Made by a program: the position numbers and the translations under genes. The notes below the pieces were generated by a model. That model was not told the origin of the DNA, searched no databases, and was given only the letters and a program-made list of their open reading frames with translations. A DNA stretch of 64,000 nucleotides from Kuenenia sp039794105 (GTDB taxonomy: Bacteria; Planctomycetota; Brocadiia; Brocadiales; Brocadiaceae), in contig NZ_JBDIWA010000017.1 in the NCBI RefSeq assembly GCF_039794105.1, forward strand, positions 7,330 to 71,329. Direction: 5' to 3'. Positions 8,493 through 17,997 of this stretch are shown one piece after another; positions within the stretch are counted from its first letter, which is position 1, and each line of letters starts with the position of its first letter.

Positions 8493-8696
8493 CTATTCTA
8501 TGCCTGGCATGAGGGGGTTATAAAGGTTGTAGACATTCATGCCATTCACGCGGGCAATAACCTTAAGAGAATTCATCTTTTCGAAGAATTGACCAACATA
8601 AGGCTGCAGCATATGACCCAACATACCGTCTGCCCTACCAACAATCTTACCCTCAACTATTTCTGCATCGATATGTAGAAAATCAAAGGACTCCAT
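8493..8696 (-). CDS. Conserved-looking 67-residue protein of unknown function
   Basis: I do not recognise this protein. The start is ATG 8696, because GGAGG (inside the last codons of the upstream oxidoreductase) lies 6 nt before it; an in-frame ATG at 8714 lies upstream of that site and is unlikely. The product begins MESFDFLHIDAEIVEGK and ends NVYNLYNPLMPGIE, with no signal peptide, membrane segment or cysteine. It follows the oxidoreductase gene by 2 bp, so the two are translationally linked. Confidence 0.7.
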   Translation of the reverse strand: MESFDFLHIDAEIVEGKIVGRADGMLGHMLQPYVGQFFEKMNSLKVIARVNGMNVYNLYNPLMPGIE

Positions 8697-8698
8697 AT

Positions 8699-9727
8699 TT
8701 AATCCTCCATACATTTTGCGTGTGAGTGCGCAAGATTTCTTTCTATCTCCTGCAAAATATCATTTGCAACCTCTATTGCCTTTAAACCTTCTTCCCCGGA
8801 AACTTCCGGTTCCTTGTTTTCCAAAACACACGTAACAAAAGACTCTAGTTCTTTTTTTAGTGGCTCGTAATCATCCATTTTAATATGTTCTACCTTTAGC
8901 AAATCTCCAAACACATAGCTTTTTAGGTCTGCAATGGTCGAAACATCCATCTCTGAAATATTAAGCGCACTGAGGGTTAGTTTGGGGGATTTTTTATATA
9001 TTAACCCTTCTTTCTTCTGATAATCAATGGAAATATATGAGTCTTCAGAAAATAATCTCACTTTCCTCATAGGCTGAATAGACACCCTGCTGGCAGTGAT
9101 GTTTGCCACACAGCCATTCTGAAATTGAATTCGTGCATTTGCAATATCCTCTTTGTCGGCAATAACATTTACGCCAACAGCATCAATTTTTTTCACCTTT
9201 GAGCCTGTCATATTCAGTATTATATCTATGTCATGTATCATTAAATCCAGGACAACACCTATATCAGCAGATCGAAATGTGAAGGGACTTAAACGATGGC
9301 ACTCTATAAATCTTGGATTGAAAGATAGTTTTTTTATTGCAACAATAACCGGATTAAACCTCTCAATATACCCCGCCTGAAGCACAAGTCCTTTCTTCTT
9401 GCTTAGACTTATTAACTCTTTCGCTTCAGACACAGTTCCTGTCATTGGTTTTTCAACGAGAACGTGAACACCATGAGTAAGGAAGTCTTTAGCAATTGCG
9501 TAATGCGATTTTGTGGGAACGGCAATACTTACGGCAGAAACCTTATCTATTACATCCTTATAATTTACATACCATTGCGTATCATAGCTCCGGGCTATTT
9601 TTTCTGCTTGCTTGTTCAGTACATCAACCACTGCAACCAATTCGACGCCTGGTAATTCGGCAAATACCCTGGCATGTTCTTTACCTAAATGGCCAACACC
9701 TATTACCGCCACCTTTAACTTATGCAT
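8699..9727 (-). CDS. Gfo/Idh/MocA-family NAD(P)-dependent oxidoreductase
   Basis: A 342-residue protein with an N-terminal Rossmann fold (GVGHLGKEHARVF, 10-22), the family motif EKPMTG (near 92-97) after the GVHVLV strand, and a C-terminal substrate domain with YIERFNP and HDIDIIL, where the histidine is the usual catalytic residue. These enzymes oxidise or reduce sugar-like substrates; close relatives sit next to lipid A genes and have been annotated as UDP-sugar dehydrogenases. Here it lies just downstream of lpxA on the same strand, separated by a MITE-like repeat, which favours an envelope-sugar substrate by inference. AAGG lies shortly before the ATG. It heads the run of small genes leading to the HAO-like protein. 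Confidence 0.88.
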   Translation of the reverse strand: MHKLKVAVIGVGHLGKEHARVFAELPGVELVAVVDVLNKQAEKIARSYDTQWYVNYKDVIDKVSAVSIAVPTKSHYAIAKDFLTHGVHVLVEKPMTGTVSEAKELISLSKKKGLVLQAGYIERFNPVIVAIKKLSFNPRFIECHRLSPFTFRSADIGVVLDLMIHDIDIILNMTGSKVKKIDAVGVNVIADKEDIANARIQFQNGCVANITASRVSIQPMRKVRLFSEDSYISIDYQKKEGLIYKKSPKLTLSALNISEMDVSTIADLKSYVFGDLLKVEHIKMDDYEPLKKELESFVTCVLENKEPEVSGEEGLKAIEVANDILQEIERNLAHSHAKCMED

Positions 9728-9811
9728 ACTTACCTTCTAAAATTGCCAAAAACATACCCTCTTCTTATTTTTAACCTGGTTGAGAAATACGCCAGACTAC
9801 TGAACAATTAT

Positions 9812-9950
9812 ATATGGCGATATTTAGTTTTGTGAAAAAAAATTCAGCGTCCTGGTATAGTTTCAGGGCAGGGGCAAAACATTTGCGTGGGTACACGGGA
9901 CACGAAAAAACATTACTTTTATTGGAGTTTTTCAGAAAACTAAATTGTTA
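9812..9950. repeat. Degenerate MITE-like element
   Basis: It shows the left end TTTAGTTTTGTGAAAAA, the internal box CAGGGGCAAAACATTTGC, and the right end TTTTTCAGAAAACTAAATTGTTAAC, the same order as the complete copy at 53474-53610. The right end overlaps the 3' end of lpxA and supplies its final codons and stop. Confidence 0.7.
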
Positions 9951-10758
9951 ACTGGGGTGGGACTCTCAGTATTTCTCTATAACGCCCATGCTTACCTTTT
10001 TCAATATTTCTTAGAAATGTAATCAGATATTCAACTTCAGGTGAAATGTATTCTTGTTTCTCTAATTGCCCCAAAATTTTATTTCTATTTAACTCATCAG
10101 AACGAAATAATACACGGAATGAATCTTTAATCTTATCAATTTGTTCTCCGGAAAACCCCTCTCTTTCCAGCCCAATTACATTAACCTGCCTTATTCTTGC
10201 CGGGTGCCCTTCAATTATTACGTATGGAGGCACATCCTGAACGATTCTTGTGTGTCCGCCTACATAAGCAAAACGACCTATCGTCACAAATGGTTGTATA
10301 CCTACCAAACCCATAAGTTTAACCCCTTTTTCCAATACAACGTGTCCTCCCAATAATACACCATTCGCCAAAAGGACGTTATTTTCTATTAAGCAATCAT
10401 GGGCTACATGCGAACAAGCCATAAAAAAGCAATTGTCGCCTATTATCGTTTTCCCACCACCGCCAGCGGTACCTCTGTTAATAGTAACCCCTTCTCTCAC
10501 AGTGTTATTATCTCCCATAAGCAGCAAAGATTGTTCTCCGCAATACTTAAGATCTTGTGGTTCAGCGCCCAATACCGCATTTGGATAAATAACACTATTT
10601 TTCCCTATTGTAGTATGTCCAATTACCGTTGCATTATTCTTTATTACGGTCCCATCGCCGATAGTAACATTTTCACCGACAACAGAAAAAGGACCAATTT
10701 CGACATCGCGGCCTAATTTAGCACCGGGGTGAACAAGTGCCCATCGATGAATTTTCAT
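9940..10758 (-). CDS. lpxA: UDP-N-acetylglucosamine acyltransferase
   Basis: LpxA performs the first acylation of lipid A synthesis in the cytoplasm. I choose ATG 10758 (272 residues), because GGGGAGA lies 5 nt before it and the product then starts MKIHRWALVHPGA like other LpxA proteins; an upstream in-frame ATG at 10806 would add 16 residues without family support. The hexapeptide-repeat left-handed beta helix runs from about 10 to 190, with the catalytic histidine in CSHVAHDC (His120 in this numbering) and the C-terminal helical domain after 195. The final residues QLTI and the stop are encoded in the end of a dispersed repeat, so the natural C-terminus may have been altered slightly. Confidence 0.95.
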   Translation of the reverse strand: MKIHRWALVHPGAKLGRDVEIGPFSVVGENVTIGDGTVIKNNATVIGHTTIGKNSVIYPNAVLGAEPQDLKYCGEQSLLLMGDNNTVREGVTINRGTAGGGGKTIIGDNCFFMACSHVAHDCLIENNVLLANGVLLGGHVVLEKGVKLMGLVGIQPFVTIGRFAYVGGHTRIVQDVPPYVIIEGHPARIRQVNVIGLEREGFSGEQIDKIKDSFRVLFRSDELNRNKILGQLEKQEYISPEVEYLITFLRNIEKGKHGRYREILRVPPQLTI

Positions 10759-11012
10759 TGCGTCTCCCCGTTTCTTTGTTTTCTTAAAATGCTCAGGCCA
10801 TTTCATTCATACCTGAATCTTGCCTCATTGCTTACCACTAAATAGTGTACCTTATAAACGCAACCTTGAACGGTTGCTGCCATCGTTTTATACAAAAGGT
10901 GGATTTAATCCATTTGTTTAAAACCAGAAACATCGCATTCTCTCTAAGCCTTCATTTATTAGCGATTACAAAGGAAGATACTAAAAGTATTATGTAAGAT
11001 TCAGACAATAAT

Positions 11013-11876
11013 TCATGCCTTACATGCGATATTTGCTATTTTTCTTGCTAATTCTGCGTTTAGGAAATGTCCGGATCTTTTTGCCACGATGTGCCCCTTA
11101 AGAACAACATTGGCCAAATAAAGATCTCCTATAAGATCCAAAATTTTATGCCTTACATGTTCATTCGGAAACCGTAATTCTGCGGGACTCAGAGAAAGAG
11201 GTTTTGTTATCTTTCCATCTTTCTGTATTACGTAGCTATTATCATCCGTGACGCCTTTTCCCAGCCCAAGCTTTTTGAATTCTTCTACGTATGTACTCAG
11301 GCCAAACGTTCTGGCGGAAGCAACTTCTCTGGAAAAATTTTCTTCATTAAATTCAATTTCATATGTTTGCGGATCTATAAAAAAACCATCAAAGTCCAAA
11401 GTATAGGAAAGCAACAATCCCTCATTAATAGGCAACGCTATAATACTTGCATTTCCATTGCGCACCATAATCGGCTCTTGAATTATAAATATATGTTTTT
11501 CCCCTCCCAATGCAACAACGGTTGCCTCCTTCAGGATATCCATGAAATATTTGGCGCTTCCATCGCCTGCAGGCATTTCCCGTCCATGGATTTCAATTTC
11601 TATATTGTCAATGCCTAATCCGGCAAGTGCGGCCATTACATGCTCTATCCCTTCAATTTCGGCATCATCCTTCTTCAAAAAAATGCGTTTTGCAGTGTTT
11701 GATAAGAAGTGAACATTCGCGGGTATTATTGGACGAGATGGCAGGTCGACACGCACAAAATGTATTCCAGAATTCACCGGGGCTGGTTTAAACTTAATTC
11801 GGACACTTTCCCCCCGAAACATGCCCCAGCCAGAACACTCTACAGGTTGCCCTATTGTTTTTTGCAAGTTATCCAA
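11013..11876 (-). CDS. lpxC: UDP-3-O-acyl-N-acetylglucosamine deacetylase
   Basis: LpxC is the zinc deacetylase that commits UDP-sugar to lipid A. All catalytic residues are visible: Glu78-His79 in IEHVMAA, MPAGDGSA (101-108), His243 and Asp247 in VRHKILDLIGDL, and the general-acid His270 in RSGHFLN. At 287 residues it is a stand-alone LpxC, not the LpxC-FabZ fusion found in some phyla. It begins 3 bp after the skp stop, in a bamA-skp-lpxC run typical of outer membrane biogenesis clusters. A 254 bp gap with no gene separates it from lpxA. Confidence 0.96.
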   Translation of the reverse strand: MDNLQKTIGQPVECSGWGMFRGESVRIKFKPAPVNSGIHFVRVDLPSRPIIPANVHFLSNTAKRIFLKKDDAEIEGIEHVMAALAGLGIDNIEIEIHGREMPAGDGSAKYFMDILKEATVVALGGEKHIFIIQEPIMVRNGNASIIALPINEGLLLSYTLDFDGFFIDPQTYEIEFNEENFSREVASARTFGLSTYVEEFKKLGLGKGVTDDNSYVIQKDGKITKPLSLSPAELRFPNEHVRHKILDLIGDLYLANVVLKGHIVAKRSGHFLNAELARKIANIACKA

Positions 11877-11879
11877 AAA

Positions 11880-12515
11880 CTATTTCCCTTTGTCTGCCTT
11901 GGAATATTTTTTGTTTAACAGATCTATTACATGATTTGTAATATCTACGCCATCAGAGTGATATAAAACAGTTTTTATCCCTACTTTAAATTGCATTTCA
12001 GAAATACCCCCACTTTGTAATTCAGCATCTTCCTTTTTAATAATCAAATCGTAACGATTTTGCTTTCCTATCGCCTCTATCTCCCTTAAAACTTCCGAAT
12101 ACAACCGTTCAAACGATTCTTTATACGTTCTCATCAGGCTCTTTTCTGCAACTTTCGCATAAGATTCCAATTCTATATTTTTCCTTTCAAATTCTTCTTC
12201 ATACTTTTTTCTATCCTTGCTCCCAAGGTCCAACAGTTGTATTTTGTCTTTCAGACCCACCAGTTCCTTTTTTTTATCATTGATTTTGGTTTGATATGAT
12301 TTTTCTTCTTCTCTTAAATCAGCATCATATTGTTTTCGTTTTTCATATTTTTCAAACACAATGTTTAAATCTACCACTCCGATTTTTAAACCACTTGCAG
12401 GAGCATTAACATTTTGAGCCTTCACCTGATTAGTCAAAACCACGCATAAACTCGCAATAATTACAACACAAACAGAAATACACTTTATACCATTCAAATA
12501 ATTTTTATATTTCAT
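11880..12515 (-). CDS. skp: Skp/OmpH-family periplasmic chaperone
   Basis: Skp carries unfolded outer membrane proteins through the periplasm to BamA. The 211-residue precursor has a signal peptide (about residues 1-34, ending VKA or nearby), then the OmpH core starting LKIGVVDLNIVFEKYEKRKQ and a long charged helical region (about 70-150) that would form the tentacle-like coiled coils, closing with a beta strand RYDLIIKKEDAELQ. It lies 2 bp after bamA and 3 bp before lpxC, the usual order, so co-expression is near certain. Confidence 0.9.
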   Translation of the reverse strand: MKYKNYLNGIKCISVCVVIIASLCVVLTNQVKAQNVNAPASGLKIGVVDLNIVFEKYEKRKQYDADLREEEKSYQTKINDKKKELVGLKDKIQLLDLGSKDRKKYEEEFERKNIELESYAKVAEKSLMRTYKESFERLYSEVLREIEAIGKQNRYDLIIKKEDAELQSGGISEMQFKVGIKTVLYHSDGVDITNHVIDLLNKKYSKADKGK

Positions 12516-12517
12516 AC

Positions 12518-14896
12518 TTAAAAGCTGCTGCCCCCCCCAAAATTAAATGAAAATCCCTGGGTTTCATCCCCTTCTTCTTTCATTATTGGAACACCATAAT
12601 CAATTGAAATGGTTGATTGGCCGAGGAAAGGAATACTCAACCTTAAACCAAGCCCTCCCGACATCCTGAAACGATCAAAATTGAAATCCGCCAAAGATTC
12701 ATCTGCTTTTCCTGCATCAACAAATACTGCCATACGAACAATATCTTTATACAACGGCACCAAATATTCAGTATTAAGCAACATTAAAAGTTCCCCACCT
12801 ACCTGTTCATCTGTTTTCTCATCAATGGGTGCAACACCTCTGTATTTAAAACCCCGAATAGACCCATAACCTCCCGCATAAAATCTTTCAAATATCGGAA
12901 CATCTTCTCCCGATGTGGACTCGACCAACCCAATGGTTCCCCCATAAGCCACAACATGTTTTCCCCACTTAGGTATGTCAAAAAGTGTAGTATATTTTTT
13001 TGCCTTTACATCATATTTTACAATATCTACATCTAAGCCGGCAACCTCGAGCGATGTACTAATTGTATATCCTTTTGTTGGCATAAACATATTATCTGTT
13101 TTATTTGTCTCTGCAGAAAACGTAACACCCGTCTTCCAATTACCCCCCTCTACATCTAATACATCCTGCGGGGTGTCATCCTCGTCGTCCCTTCTTTCGA
13201 TACCAATCAATTCAAATGACGGACTTACTCTTACATAAGTATCCCTCACCAGTTCTCTCCCCAACGAGATCTTCGATCCGGTGCTTTTTTGCTCATAAAG
13301 GCTATACCACCTGATATAGTTGAATAAGCTTGCTCCCGCACTGTAAGGGGAATCAAATATCGAGGGGTCAGTCAAAGACATAAGGATTTCAGTTCTCTCA
13401 AAGCCGGGACTGAAACGCAATGTTAATATTTGTCCTGCGCCGCGAAATGCATTCCCGCTCAGAAAATCATTCCACCCCTTTGGAAAATCAAGAATATCAA
13501 AATTTCTATCTGTATATGAAATATCGCCAAAAGCTCCAACATTTGCGCCATACCCTCCGCCAAACCTTAGCATGCCAGTCCTTCCTTCTCTTACTTCAAC
13601 TATCAAATTTTTCTTGTTTGGCTCGGAGCCTTGTTCAAAACTAATTCCCGCAGGCATTCCAGACTCCATATCAAAATACCCCGTGTTTGCCAATCGTCTC
13701 TGGCTATCACGTATTTTTTCAACATTTAACCTTTCGCCCGGATTAAAAGTCAGCTGCCTGCGAATAACATTGTCCCTTGTCTTATCGTTTCCGATTATCT
13801 TTACTTTGTCTATATAGTACCTGTCACGTTCCTCAATATTAAAAAATACCTTTACTTTAGTTTCATCAGCAGCAAATATGTGTTTCTCATTAACACTCGT
13901 TGCAAGATATCCCTGCGCACCATATGCAAGCCGGATTTGATATGTATCCTTTTCCACCGCGTCTAAAGAAAAAGGGAAGCCTTCTCTCAATTTTAATGCG
14001 GCTTTCAATTCATCCTCGGTAAATATTGTCGTTCCGCTTATTTCTAATGTATCTACATAATACCTTTTCCCTTCTTTTACGTGTATGGTAATGTATATCT
14101 CACTGTCATCGTTTTCATATGTTATCTCCCATCCAACATCAACATCCAGCCATCCATTATTCATATAAAACTCTTTAATTTTTACCATATCAGATGCAAA
14201 TACATCTTGTTCAAATCTTCCGGGAAACATTATTTTCGGGAATCTCTTCTTGCGGGTTTCCATTTGCTTAAGGAGTTTTCTGGGTTTATAACTGGTATTA
14301 CCCTTAAAATCAATATCGGCAATGCGTATCCGGGGACCTTCTTCTATATTAAAGATAACCGTTGTTTCTCCATTTACCACCTTGGACTCCGCATGTACCT
14401 GCATTCTGGAAAAACATTTTTTCTTATATAAATCCCGTATTTTATCTTCATCCAACTTCAGCAGATGATGCTTTAATACGTCTCCCTCTCTTATCCCAAT
14501 TTCTTTTGCCAATTTTTTGGATTTAATCTTTTTATTACCTGAAAACAGGATCTTGTCAATTACTGCACGTTCAGAGACAAGGAAAATCAGGTTTAATCCA
14601 TCGGCTGTCTCTTCTATTTCAACCTCTATGTTTTCAAAGAACCCTAGTGACCAAATAGCATCCACATCCTGACTTACCAGGTTAGAATCATACACATCAC
14701 CTTCCTTCGAGCGGATAACGCTTCTTATTGCAGCATTACTAATCCTTTTGTTTCCCCTGACCTCAATTTTTTTTAGAATATGCGTGTTTTTATCAAGATT
14801 TTCATCGCAAGAAACCTTAACATTTACAAAACACAAGACCAAGACAAGTGCCACAATTATCTTAGCGGTAGTTAATAAAACCTTGTCCGGTTTCAT
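12518..14896 (-). CDS. bamA: Outer membrane assembly factor BamA
   Basis: BamA inserts beta-barrel proteins in the outer membrane. The 792-residue precursor has a signal peptide (1-30), about five POTRA repeats (roughly 40-430, each with a KIEVRGNKRIS- or KVKIIGNDKTR-like start), then a 16-strand barrel domain to the terminal phenylalanine. Barrel hallmarks include GYTISTSLEVAG, the RGF-containing loop SIRGFKYRG (around residue 685) and a glycine-rich C-terminal strand. Its ATG overlaps the stop of dnaB (ATGA), linking replication and envelope genes in one transcript. It is direct evidence for a Gram-negative type outer membrane in this organism. Confidence 0.96.
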   Translation of the reverse strand: MKPDKVLLTTAKIIVALVLVLCFVNVKVSCDENLDKNTHILKKIEVRGNKRISNAAIRSVIRSKEGDVYDSNLVSQDVDAIWSLGFFENIEVEIEETADGLNLIFLVSERAVIDKILFSGNKKIKSKKLAKEIGIREGDVLKHHLLKLDEDKIRDLYKKKCFSRMQVHAESKVVNGETTVIFNIEEGPRIRIADIDFKGNTSYKPRKLLKQMETRKKRFPKIMFPGRFEQDVFASDMVKIKEFYMNNGWLDVDVGWEITYENDDSEIYITIHVKEGKRYYVDTLEISGTTIFTEDELKAALKLREGFPFSLDAVEKDTYQIRLAYGAQGYLATSVNEKHIFAADETKVKVFFNIEERDRYYIDKVKIIGNDKTRDNVIRRQLTFNPGERLNVEKIRDSQRRLANTGYFDMESGMPAGISFEQGSEPNKKNLIVEVREGRTGMLRFGGGYGANVGAFGDISYTDRNFDILDFPKGWNDFLSGNAFRGAGQILTLRFSPGFERTEILMSLTDPSIFDSPYSAGASLFNYIRWYSLYEQKSTGSKISLGRELVRDTYVRVSPSFELIGIERRDDEDDTPQDVLDVEGGNWKTGVTFSAETNKTDNMFMPTKGYTISTSLEVAGLDVDIVKYDVKAKKYTTLFDIPKWGKHVVAYGGTIGLVESTSGEDVPIFERFYAGGYGSIRGFKYRGVAPIDEKTDEQVGGELLMLLNTEYLVPLYKDIVRMAVFVDAGKADESLADFNFDRFRMSGGLGLRLSIPFLGQSTISIDYGVPIMKEEGDETQGFSFNFGGGSSF

Positions 14897-16236
14897 TCGA
14901 TTCCTAAAGACGAGAAATTTTCAAAACGCATACAATGTGAAAGAAAAGTCAATTTTATCGTTCCTGTAGGCCCATTCCGCTGTTTTGCAATAATCAGTTC
15001 TGCGGTACCATCCTTTTTTTCGGGGTTAAAATAATCTTCTCTGTGTAACAAAGCAATAACATCAGCATCCTGTTCAATCGACCCTGATTCACGAAGATCT
15101 GACATCCTTGGTCTGTGCCCCTCCCTCGACTCCACAGACCTGTTCAACTGAGATACCGCAATAACCGGTATTGCCAGTTCTCTGGCAAGAGATTTTAAAC
15201 CCCGGGAAATTATAGAAATCTCCTGCTGGCGATTTTCTCCGCGTGGCGCTTCCATCAATTGCAAATAATCTACCGCAATTAGTTGAATATCGTATTGAGC
15301 TTTTAATCTCCTTGCCTTTGCACGCACTTCCAATATTGTCAGTCCAGGTGTATCTTCAATAAAAATAGGTGCTTCGGAAAGAGACCCTAACCCATTTGAA
15401 AGTGCGCTCCATAATCTATCATCATCCTCCAGAAATCCTTTTCTTAGTTTATGCGCATCGATCTTTGAGTGAGAACAAAGCATATTTTGCGCCAATTGCT
15501 GGGCAGACATTTCCATTGAAAATATTGCCGCCGGTTTTTTTTCTACCACCCCGATATGTTCGATAATATTCATAACAAAACTTGTTTTCCCCATACTGGG
15601 TCTTGCGGCAATAATGATAAGTTCGGAAGGCTGCAATCCGCAGGTAAGGTCATCGAAATCGAAAAATCCGGTAGATAATCCCGTTAACCTGCTTTCCCTA
15701 TCATGCAGATTCTCAATACGGCTAAAGGTTTCTTTCAGTATTTCATTTAATTTAATGGACGATGCGTTAAATTTTTTCTGCGTAATTTCAAAGATCGCCC
15801 TCTCAGAGGAATCAAGTAAAAAGCCGGTATCAACGGCGCCTTCAAATGCCTGTTTTTGAATATTTGCGGCAACCTCAATGAGATTTCTTTTTAGGGCATT
15901 TTCCCGTACTATATTAGCATAATACTCTACATTTCCGATAGTTGGAACCGCTTCCTCAAGTTCCACCAAATACTCTGCGCCGCCAACATTCTCAAGCAAG
16001 GAACGCTTCTTTAACTCTTCCCGCAACAAAACCAAATCAATGGCCTGCCCCTTATCATACAAGTCTATTATGGCCTGGTATATGCTCTGATGCGCCGTTT
16101 TATAAAAACTTTGCTTATTCAATATTGGCACAACTACATTTATAACCTCATTGTCAAGCAACATGGCGCCAATAACACTCATTTCGGCGTCCAGACTTTG
16201 AGGCAGCGTACGTTCAAGCACCGATTCTACTGCCAT
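14893..16236 (-). CDS. dnaB: Replicative DNA helicase DnaB
   Basis: DnaB unwinds DNA at the replication fork as a hexamer. The 447-residue protein has the N-terminal primase-interaction domain (about 10-115), a linker helix and a RecA-like ATPase domain with Walker A ARPSMGKT (211-218), the IQLIAVDYLQLM Walker B strand, and VSQLNRSVESR with the arginine-finger region. No intein is inserted. AAAAGGAC precedes the ATG. It ends the rpsF-ssb-rpsR-rplI-dnaB block and overlaps bamA by 4 bp. Confidence 0.97.
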   Translation of the reverse strand: MAVESVLERTLPQSLDAEMSVIGAMLLDNEVINVVVPILNKQSFYKTAHQSIYQAIIDLYDKGQAIDLVLLREELKKRSLLENVGGAEYLVELEEAVPTIGNVEYYANIVRENALKRNLIEVAANIQKQAFEGAVDTGFLLDSSERAIFEITQKKFNASSIKLNEILKETFSRIENLHDRESRLTGLSTGFFDFDDLTCGLQPSELIIIAARPSMGKTSFVMNIIEHIGVVEKKPAAIFSMEMSAQQLAQNMLCSHSKIDAHKLRKGFLEDDDRLWSALSNGLGSLSEAPIFIEDTPGLTILEVRAKARRLKAQYDIQLIAVDYLQLMEAPRGENRQQEISIISRGLKSLARELAIPVIAVSQLNRSVESREGHRPRMSDLRESGSIEQDADVIALLHREDYFNPEKKDGTAELIIAKQRNGPTGTIKLTFLSHCMRFENFSSLGIE

Positions 16237-16255
16237 ACATTTGTCCTTTTAAAAA

Positions 16256-16714
16256 TCAGACAACATCCTCTTCTTCATTCACCACTTGCACTTTACATGT
16301 TGTCTTCATTTCAGCGCTTAACACAACCGCAACATCATATTCGCCGCATTCCTTTATAGGATTTTCCAGTTTAATCATATCCACATCAATTGGTATCCCC
16401 TGCTTCTTCAGCACATCGGCTATATGAACATACGTAACGGATCCAAACAACCTTCCTTCTTCATTCACCTTTGCAGGAATCCTGCAAACAGCGTTGGAAA
16501 TAGTCTCCAAAATTTCCCGCAATCTTTCGCATTCTTCTTTCAGTTGTATTTCAATTTTCTTTTTTGCCTTCTCCAGTTGCTTCAAATTCCCTTCGGTAAC
16601 GTAAGTGGCCATCCCCATGGGCAACAGATAATTCCTCGCATACCCTTTTTTTACTTTAACAACATCACCGATCCTGCCAAGCGTGTCAATATTTTTTGTC
16701 AATAATAATTCCAT
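16256..16714 (-). CDS. rplI: 50S ribosomal protein L9
   Basis: A 152-residue L9 with the N-terminal RNA-binding motif VKKGYARNYLLPMGMA (22-37), the long connecting helix (about 42-75) and the C-terminal domain starting LFGSVTYVHIADVL. Length and domain layout are normal. It lies between rpsR and dnaB in the standard bacterial order. Confidence 0.97.
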   Translation of the reverse strand: MELLLTKNIDTLGRIGDVVKVKKGYARNYLLPMGMATYVTEGNLKQLEKAKKKIEIQLKEECERLREILETISNAVCRIPAKVNEEGRLFGSVTYVHIADVLKKQGIPIDVDMIKLENPIKECGEYDVAVVLSAEMKTTCKVQVVNEEEDVV

Positions 16715-16728
16715 GGAAAAATACCCTC

Positions 16729-16950
16729 CTAAGTTACGTATGGAAGCAAAGCCATAAACCTTGCTCTTTTAATGGACATTTTAACAGAACGTTGATGCCG
16801 GGCACAATTCCCCGACCGTTTTCTTGAAAAAAGTTTCCCCCGGGTAGTTGCAAGTTTCTGTAAATTTTGGATGTCCTTATAATCAACCTCCTCAACCCCC
16901 ATTCTGCAAAATCTGCATTTGCTTGTTTTATTAAATATTTTTCTTGTCAT
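16729..16950 (-). CDS. rpsR: 30S ribosomal protein S18
   Basis: A 73-residue S18 with the core KDIQNLQKLATTRGKLFSRK and the C-terminal SVKMSIKRARFMALLPY. It keeps cysteines at KCRFC and GNCARH, i.e. a zinc-binding (C+) form of the protein rather than the cysteine-free form. It is followed 14 bp later by rplI. Confidence 0.96.
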   Translation of the reverse strand: MTRKIFNKTSKCRFCRMGVEEVDYKDIQNLQKLATTRGKLFSRKRSGNCARHQRSVKMSIKRARFMALLPYVT

Positions 16951-16988
16951 AGTATTTAACCTTCTTATAAAAAATGTCTACGTTTACT

Positions 16989-17429
16989 TCAAAACGGTAT
17001 CTCTTCACCATTGATATCCGAAACCATATTTTCAGACGTCGTATCTAAATTTGCGCTATCCAGTGATTGCCCCAAATCGTCTTTTGGCCGTTTGCCTGCG
17101 CCGCCTCCAATAAACTGAAAATTATCCGCAACTACACGCAATGTACTACGCTTTTGTCCTTCTTTTGTTTCCCACTGATTAAATTGCAAGCGGCCTTCGA
17201 TAAAGATAGGGCTTCCCTTGCTGAAGTATTCGCCAATAACTTCGGCTCTCCTGCCAAACATACTGACATCTACAAAACAAACTTCGTCCTTTTGTTCCCC
17301 AGTTTTGGACGTCCATTTGCTACTCACAGCTATCGCAAAACTTGCCACTGCCAACCCTCCTGCGGTATATCTCAGTTCAGGATCTCTCGTAAGGTTTCCC
17401 ATAAGAAATACTTTATTAAGGCTTGCCAT
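16989..17429 (-). CDS. ssb: Single-stranded DNA-binding protein
   Basis: A 146-residue SSB: an OB fold over residues 1-110 starting MASLNKVFLMGNLTRDPELR, a short disordered linker and the acidic tip ending GEEIPF that recruits partner proteins. In S6-SSB-S18 operons this is the usual location, and protein level is typically tied to ribosomal protein supply. Confidence 0.96.
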   Translation of the reverse strand: MASLNKVFLMGNLTRDPELRYTAGGLAVASFAIAVSSKWTSKTGEQKDEVCFVDVSMFGRRAEVIGEYFSKGSPIFIEGRLQFNQWETKEGQKRSTLRVVADNFQFIGGGAGKRPKDDLGQSLDSANLDTTSENMVSDINGEEIPF

Positions 17430-17532
17430 TCCTTACTCCTTTTATCTCTAACTAAAATTTTTCTTATTTAAACGACCGTCAGTATCTATAGTACGAGATG
17501 ATTTCTTTTCTATAATAAGACTAGATTTAAAG

Positions 17533-17946
17533 TTAAACTTCCCCAACAGCTAAAACAGGTTCACGTTTTTCTGTTGATAATACTTCCTCCGTTTTATGCT
17601 CTTTTTCAGCTTCTTTCTCTGTAAAACCTTCCTCAATGCCGGCAGCGGATAATTCTTCTATGATAGTATCTCTTAGTATTAAAGACCGAATAAGAAAATC
17701 GGATAACTGAAAATCCCTTTTCATCTGCGTAATGGATGTGTTTTCAGCATTAAAATGTATCAATAAGTATGTGCCGCGTTTGTGGCTTTTAATCTTATAC
17801 GCTAATTTTTTTTCTCCCCATTTTTCAGTCTTTAAAACTTCCGCACCATTCTTTGCCAAAATATCGTGAATACTTTTTACTACGCCGTCCCAGTCGGAAT
17901 TGGCGGGGACATTGTCAATCAGAAACAAACCTTCATACAATCTCAA
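17533..17946 (-). CDS. rpsF: 30S ribosomal protein S6
   Basis: The ferredoxin-like S6 domain spans residues 1-97 (MRLYEGLFLID start, GEKKLAYKIKSHKRGTYLL in the middle). Residues 98-137 are an acidic, Glu-rich tail; such tails vary among bacteria. It is the first gene of the rpsF-ssb-rpsR-rplI-dnaB set, with pth 51 bp upstream. Confidence 0.95.
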   Translation of the reverse strand: MRLYEGLFLIDNVPANSDWDGVVKSIHDILAKNGAEVLKTEKWGEKKLAYKIKSHKRGTYLLIHFNAENTSITQMKRDFQLSDFLIRSLILRDTIIEELSAAGIEEGFTEKEAEKEHKTEEVLSTEKREPVLAVGEV

Positions 17947-17997
17947 ATTCTCTTCCTCCTAACATTATTCATAAAAACCTTACTTAAAACAAAAAAT

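Noticed and set aside
10759..11012. Possible small gene between lpxC and lpxA
   Set aside because: No frame of useful length or ribosome site; it appears to be plain intergenic DNA.
12609..13817. Plus-strand frames opposite bamA
   Set aside because: BamA is complete with signal peptide, POTRA and barrel in the other strand; the frames are shadows.
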